From contig NZ_QGNY01000005.1 in NCBI RefSeq assembly GCF_003173575.1, positions 62,001-126,000 on the forward strand: a stretch of 64,000 nt of DNA, given 5' to 3'. Shown piece by piece: positions 59,832-64,000 of this stretch; the first letter of the stretch is position 1, and the number at the start of each line of letters is the position of its first letter. Origin of the DNA: Pedobacter paludis (lineage in GTDB: Bacteria > Bacteroidota > Bacteroidia > Sphingobacteriales > Sphingobacteriaceae). The notes below the pieces were generated by a model. That model worked only from the letters and a program-made list of their open reading frames with translations, was not told the origin of the DNA and ran no database searches. The position numbers and the translations under genes are program-made.

Positions 59832-60632
59832 CTAAGGCACTGTAGCATTTAATTTCTGAAATGTATGTGCACTAAAATATCCTAATGCGTTATTTGAGAT
59901 ATTTGAGGTTGGATTGGCAGGTGTGGTACCTTGATTTGGCCCACGGCCAGATTGCTGACTCAATGCATACCAATAATCAAAAATGTTGCTATCGATGCAT
60001 TCCATTTCGATACTGATCTTATCGCCCGTTTTTAAGCCTTTATCATCATCGTCGTTTTCCTCATAATATAGTTGGGTTCGAAGTTTATTCCCATTTGTTA
60101 ACCGATCATTGCTAACATAAATTCGCTTAGAAAATAAATTGTTCACGTACAAGTTAAAATGATAATAATTGGTTTCGTTAGCTGGATCGACCAGATAAGC
60201 GGCGGCAATTTTACGCTCATTGCCAAAGAAAGAATTTAAGGTTACACCAATAGAATCGAGCTTAACGTTGTTTGGCATTTTAGAACTTGCAGTATAAACT
60301 TTACCATCCACATTAACGTTTAAATAATAGGTATTACCAGGAATCCCACGCATGGCTTGAGTGTAAACCCCAGGAGATTTTTCTGTAAATGTATATTTGC
60401 TTCCTTTATCATCCGTAACCATAACAACTGCCCCCGAAACTTTTGGAAAAACATTTTGATCGCTATATCCAACGGTTTTGGTAATCAGAATCTGTTGATC
60501 AGCAAGCTTATCTGTTATCTTTCCTTCAATTACAATTTGAGCCTCGGCGTTATTGGTATCTACTTCGATAATCTTTTTACAAGAAATAAAGCAACAGCTT
60601 AAGATGGAAAAGTATATTATTAATTTTTTCAT
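59832..60632 (-). CDS. DUF4249 family lipoprotein
   Basis: The 266-residue protein has a lipoprotein signal (KKLIIYFSILSCCFISCKK) and DUF4249 features: EVDTNNAEAQIVIEGKITDK, TKTVGYSDQNVFPKVSGAVVMVTDDKG, and a conserved ending with CIDSNIFDYWYAL and ALGYFSAH. This family is found next to TonB-dependent receptors; here the receptor starts 6 bp upstream, so the two form one operon. It probably binds the receptor's ligand or assists it at the outer membrane. Confidence 0.92.
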   Translation of the reverse strand: MKKLIIYFSILSCCFISCKKIIEVDTNNAEAQIVIEGKITDKLADQQILITKTVGYSDQNVFPKVSGAVVMVTDDKGSKYTFTEKSPGVYTQAMRGIPGNTYYLNVNVDGKVYTASSKMPNNVKLDSIGVTLNSFFGNERKIAAAYLVDPANETNYYHFNLYVNNLFSKRIYVSNDRLTNGNKLRTQLYYEENDDDDKGLKTGDKISIEMECIDSNIFDYWYALSQQSGRGPNQGTTPANPTSNISNNALGYFSAHTFQKLNATVP

Positions 60633-60638
60633 TTCTTT

Positions 60639-62963
60639 TTAAAATTTAAAATTCCAGGTTACTGATGGAATTAAACCGAAGAGTGAGGTTTGCTCTGCTA
60701 CAGTTCTACTTGGATCTTTAGGGTCATTAATAAATTCTATAGAATAAGGATTTTTGCGAGCCAGTGCGTTGTAAACGCCGAAATTCCAGCTGGATTGGAA
60801 TCTACCTGTATTTTTCCCCTCTAATGTAGCACTTAAATCTAAACGCATGTTATAAGGCATTCTTCCTGCGTTTCTTTCTGTGTAGTAATATGCCGTTTGG
60901 TTATTAATTACATATTTCCCTGCCGGAAAAGTAACCGCATTTCCGGTACTGTAAATAAAGCTAGAAGAAAAAGTCCAACGCTTATTTAAGTTGTAAATAC
61001 CCACTACAGATATGTCATGAGTTCTATCCTGCCTTGCAGGAAAATAATTGCCGTTATTGAGTTCGGCAAATTTACGTTCTGTCCGGGAAAGTGTATATCC
61101 AACCCAACCATTCAGTTTTCCAAACTTCTTTTTAAAGAATAACTCCAAGCCATATGCTCGTCCTGAGCCATAAAGTAATTCAGATTCTACATTAGAGTTG
61201 GCCAACAATTGTGCGGCATTTTTATAATCGATCTGGTTTTGAAGCCATTTATAATAGACTTCGCCAGAAAATTCATAATTGTTTTCATCTAAATTTTTAA
61301 AGTAACCCAAAGCGATTTGATCTGCAATTTCTGGCTTGATGTTATTGCTGCTCAATACATACTGATCTGTCGGCGAGCTTGATGTGGCATTGGTTAATAT
61401 ATGGATGTTCTGAGTATTTCGGTTATAGGATGCTTTAACGGAATTTTCTTCATTAAACAGGTAACTTACCGAAAAACGGGGTTCTAAATTGAAATAGTTT
61501 TTATAAAATTTTCCTCTGGCAACATTCTCTGTAGAAACGATATTCCCGGCAGTGTTGTACTGACTAAAACTACCCGGACCCAACAATGAGAATGCAGCCA
61601 AACGAACACCATACAAAAAGTTAAGCTTATCTGTAACCGCCCACTCATCAGAAACATAAGCGGCAGTTTCCAAGCCATAACGTTTTTCTTGGGTTAAGGA
61701 ATTTACCTGAGATTCTTGGCTGGTTGTAATATCTATGGGAGATATACGATGATGTGTGGCATTTAAACCGAACCGGAGTGTATGCTTATTGCTAAAATAC
61801 TGAAAATCTTCCTTAAAGTTAAAATCGCGAACCAATGATGTTGCCTTAAAATTGGTTACATCGTTTAGTAAACGAACGGTATAATTATAGTTGTTGTAAA
61901 TTAATGAAGTGTTTGAAAATAAGCGATCGCTAAAAATGTGGTTTAATCGAATGGTTGTGGTTACATTTCCCCAATTATTCTCAAATAAATCTTTTACGCC
62001 TATGTTATCCTTCCCAAAATAACCAGAAATGTATATTGTATTTTTATCGTTTATTTTATAGTTTGCTTTTGCATTAATATCGTAAAAATTTAATGTGCTG
62101 CCGTTGATGGATGAATCTGGCGAAGCTCTTAAAAAAAGATCAATATAAGTTCTTCGGAAACTCACCATAAAAGATCCTTTATCTTTTACTATAGGTCCTT
62201 CTGCCTTTAACCGTGAGGCAATTAGACCAATCCCACCCTGAAATTTAAATTCCTTATTGTTTCCATCATCCATTTTAACATCTAAAACGGAAGATAACCG
62301 ACCACCATATTGAGCTGGCATTCCACCTTTATACAAGCTTACATCTTTAATCGCATCGGCATTAAAGGTAGAAAAGAAGCCCAATAAATGAGATGAATTA
62401 TAAACCACGGCTTCATCTAAAATGATTAGATTTTGATCAGCCGCACCCCCACGAACGTAAAAACCGGTGTTTCCTTCTCCTCCAGATTTTACTCCAGGCA
62501 ATAACTGAATGGTTTTAAGAATATCCTTTTCGCCCAACAACACTGGGATGCTGTTCAGCGATTTCATATCTACGCGCTCCAGTCCCATCTGCGCACTCTT
62601 TACATTTTCATTTTTGCGATTATTGGCGCTAACGGTAACTTCTGCCAAATCATTTGCAGTCCTTAGCTCTTCATTTAGTTTGATATCCTTTATTAAATTA
62701 ATTGTTTTACTGATGGAAACATAACCGGTATAACTGATGGTAACGGTATAACTTCCTTCGGCTTGAGTTAAGGCAAAATAACCATAAGCATTTGTTAATG
62801 TGCCTGCCCCCGTAGAACCACTAATTTTAACTGTGGCACCAATTAAGGTTTCGCCAGTGCCCGCATCGCGGATTGTACCGCTTAAGGTATATTTATTTTG
62901 AGCTGAGACAGAAGTAAAAAAAAATAATAACAGAAAAAGGGGAAAGTAATATTTTATGGGCAT
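60639..62963 (-). CDS. TonB-dependent receptor with carboxypeptidase-like regulatory domain
   Basis: The 774-residue outer-membrane protein has a signal peptide (YYFPLFLLLFFFTSVSAQ), a CarboxypepD_reg domain (about 28-105), a plug domain (IPVLLGEKDILKTIQLLPGVKSGGEGNTGFYVRGG) and a barrel ending TSLFGLIPSVTWNFKF. Unlike SusC it has no SusD partner; a DUF4249 gene follows instead. Such pairs are widespread in Bacteroidota and their ligand is unknown. Confidence 0.94.
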   Translation of the reverse strand: MPIKYYFPLFLLLFFFTSVSAQNKYTLSGTIRDAGTGETLIGATVKISGSTGAGTLTNAYGYFALTQAEGSYTVTISYTGYVSISKTINLIKDIKLNEELRTANDLAEVTVSANNRKNENVKSAQMGLERVDMKSLNSIPVLLGEKDILKTIQLLPGVKSGGEGNTGFYVRGGAADQNLIILDEAVVYNSSHLLGFFSTFNADAIKDVSLYKGGMPAQYGGRLSSVLDVKMDDGNNKEFKFQGGIGLIASRLKAEGPIVKDKGSFMVSFRRTYIDLFLRASPDSSINGSTLNFYDINAKANYKINDKNTIYISGYFGKDNIGVKDLFENNWGNVTTTIRLNHIFSDRLFSNTSLIYNNYNYTVRLLNDVTNFKATSLVRDFNFKEDFQYFSNKHTLRFGLNATHHRISPIDITTSQESQVNSLTQEKRYGLETAAYVSDEWAVTDKLNFLYGVRLAAFSLLGPGSFSQYNTAGNIVSTENVARGKFYKNYFNLEPRFSVSYLFNEENSVKASYNRNTQNIHILTNATSSSPTDQYVLSSNNIKPEIADQIALGYFKNLDENNYEFSGEVYYKWLQNQIDYKNAAQLLANSNVESELLYGSGRAYGLELFFKKKFGKLNGWVGYTLSRTERKFAELNNGNYFPARQDRTHDISVVGIYNLNKRWTFSSSFIYSTGNAVTFPAGKYVINNQTAYYYTERNAGRMPYNMRLDLSATLEGKNTGRFQSSWNFGVYNALARKNPYSIEFINDPKDPSRTVAEQTSLFGLIPSVTWNFKF

Positions 62964-63134
62964 ACCAGCTAAAATCTATTTAAGAGTTGGATTCCAAATG
63001 TACAAAATACAATCTCTTTTGTGTCAACGACTTGAAATCTTAACACAACTTCACTTAATGTTGTCGTTATTCTTTTTTCCATGTTGATTGGGAATCGTAG
63101 TATTATCGCCCTCAATTGTGCGGAAAAACAATGG

Positions 63135-64000
63135 TCATTTAGCTTTCACCAATTGAAAATAACTAAAGTTGTAGCCACCATCTATCGCATTAAAACGGAT
63201 AACCTGTTTGCCAGCCTTTAGTGAAACATTTTGAAGCGTTATGACTTTAAATTTCTTTAAACCTTCAGTATTTGGAATGGCAACACTTTTTTCTACCTCC
63301 GCATCATTTACAAAAACTGAAACACTTCCATCATTTGTATCAGAAGCAACATTTAATTTTAAGGTATAGATTCCACTTTTAACAACTCGAAGGCTGTATT
63401 GTAACCATTCTCCTTTTTCTATACTATTTACGTAAAATCTATCTTCCTGAAGAGAATCTTTAGCAATGTCTACCCCATCATTGCGATAGATTCTGCCTTT
63501 ATTGCCTACACCTCTTTTATTAGTTGCTACATGATAATCTGCTGTATCCAAATCAAAATAAGCTTTCCCATTTCTACCGAGGTCATAATCAACAGCATAA
63601 ACAGTTGTATTATTTTGAATTGGATTTTCTTTGAAGGGCTTGGTCTCCTTGGTTAAGGGCTGACGGATCATGGCATCAATTACATCTTTATGAATGATGT
63701 TGTTTTCTACTTTTGCATCTTTTGCAAGCTCCATCAAACCTTCATATACATCATTCGTACTGGGTTTTTCTCCGCCATTATTCAAATAATTAACCAAATG
63801 GTTGTATTTGGGGTTTGATTTGATTTCCATCGGATTATTAAATCCAATCTTTTTTAAAGGCCACCAGGACCAACCGATATTGTTCTTTTCTAAAAGTGCA
63901 ATGGCATCCGTAAACCAAACATTAGAATTTTCGCCAGTTTCACCCAACCAAATCGGAACGTTTTGTTCTGCTCTCGCCTTAAGCATTCCGGCTATTGAAG
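63135..64000 (-). CDS. GH5-like glycoside hydrolase, C-terminal part with carbohydrate-binding domain
   Basis: The frame is open to the window's last base, so the start lies beyond it; about 288 residues are visible. VPIWLGETGENSN near the visible N-terminus holds the nucleophile Glu of a family 5 (cellulase-type) clan A TIM barrel, followed by GWSWWPLKK and the barrel end. After a linker (about 95-145) comes a CBM6-like beta-sandwich (GEWLQYSLRVVKSGIYTLKLNVASD...KQVIRFNAIDGGYNFSYFQLVK). It is probably an exported beta-glucanase or mannanase-type enzyme; substrate cannot be fixed from this part. Confidence 0.85.
   Translation of the reverse strand, partial: SIAGMLKARAEQNVPIWLGETGENSNVWFTDAIALLEKNNIGWSWWPLKKIGFNNPMEIKSNPKYNHLVNYLNNGGEKPSTNDVYEGLMELAKDAKVENNIIHKDVIDAMIRQPLTKETKPFKENPIQNNTTVYAVDYDLGRNGKAYFDLDTADYHVATNKRGVGNKGRIYRNDGVDIAKDSLQEDRFYVNSIEKGEWLQYSLRVVKSGIYTLKLNVASDTNDGSVSVFVNDAEVEKSVAIPNTEGLKKFKVITLQNVSLKAGKQVIRFNAIDGGYNFSYFQLVKAK

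Noticed and set aside
1..64000. tRNA, rRNA, CRISPR arrays, prophage or insertion-sequence genes
   Set aside because: Read through the intergenic regions and saw no cloverleaf-type sequence, regular repeat-spacer pattern, integrase or transposase gene; a covariance-model scan would be needed to exclude small RNAs.

Overview
This window looks like an ordinary chromosomal segment of a Bacteroidota bacterium, most likely Sphingobacteriaceae and Pedobacter-like. The evidence is the low G+C content, a SusC/SusD pair, a TonB receptor with a DUF4249 lipoprotein, bacillithiol genes (BshA, YpdA-type reductase), an OstA-like outer-membrane protein, promoters of the Bacteroidota TAnnTTTG type, few Shine-Dalgarno sequences, and many short palindromic intergenic repeats. 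The genus is inferred from gene content. I saw no rRNA, tRNA, CRISPR array, prophage or transposase gene.

Layout. 1-1.5 kb: two alpha/beta hydrolases, the first cut by the window edge. 1.5-9.5 kb, minus strand: YpdA-type reductase, metallo-beta-lactamase/rhodanese protein, L-asparaginase, TatD nuclease and UvrA, separated by repeat elements. 9.6-16 kb: an OMPLA-like barrel protein, a DUF1361 membrane protein, a VOC protein, a PaaE-like reductase, a lytic transglycosylase, and an RluB/RsuA-type pseudouridine synthase with a long repetitive basic tail. 16-21 kb: a SusD-SusC pair. 21-27.6 kb: lactonase-type propeller, START-like protein, DnaJ-KTSC protein, BshA, GxxExxY protein, two small proteins of unknown function and TilS. 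27.6-34.4 kb: envelope and housekeeping genes (OstA-like, RdgB, a possible HolD-like protein, two SurA-like chaperones, MoxR). 34.6-37.4 kb: HxlR regulator with a divergent gene, DinB-like protein, TPR protein with a possible leader ORF, and a His-rich membrane peptide. 37.4-42.3 kb, minus strand: GDPD-like protein lacking its catalytic histidines, NTF2-like protein, CysS, VOC protein, exported MsrA. 42.5-46.1 kb: 2OG-Fe(II) oxygenase, a Crp/Fnr regulator, two small membrane proteins and a TPR protein. 46.3-49.8 kb: serine hydrolase and amidohydrolase operon. 50.2-55.5 kb: mutL, two rhomboids, an EEP-family enzyme, then a nitroreductase. 55.9-64 kb: large MG/plug-domain protein, 2-hydroxyacid dehydrogenase, DUF4249 and TonB receptor pair, and the 3' end of a GH5-like glycosidase with a carbohydrate-binding domain.

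The most striking non-coding signal is at 44.3-44.9 kb. An identical 25-bp sequence containing TTGAC-TTTT-GTCAA, the shape of a Crp/Fnr box, lies upstream of each of the two small membrane-protein genes directly after a Crp/Fnr regulator gene. In both copies a TAnnTTTG promoter element begins exactly 22 bp after the box. This suggests a compact, previously unnoticed local regulon. Other points of interest are a 16-bp perfect palindrome between the nearly leaderless divergent promoters of tilS and the OstA-like gene, a 24-codon leader ORF with complementary flanking sequences, a GDPD pseudoenzyme, and several families of palindromic repeats, one of which appears to supply stop codons to neighbouring genes.
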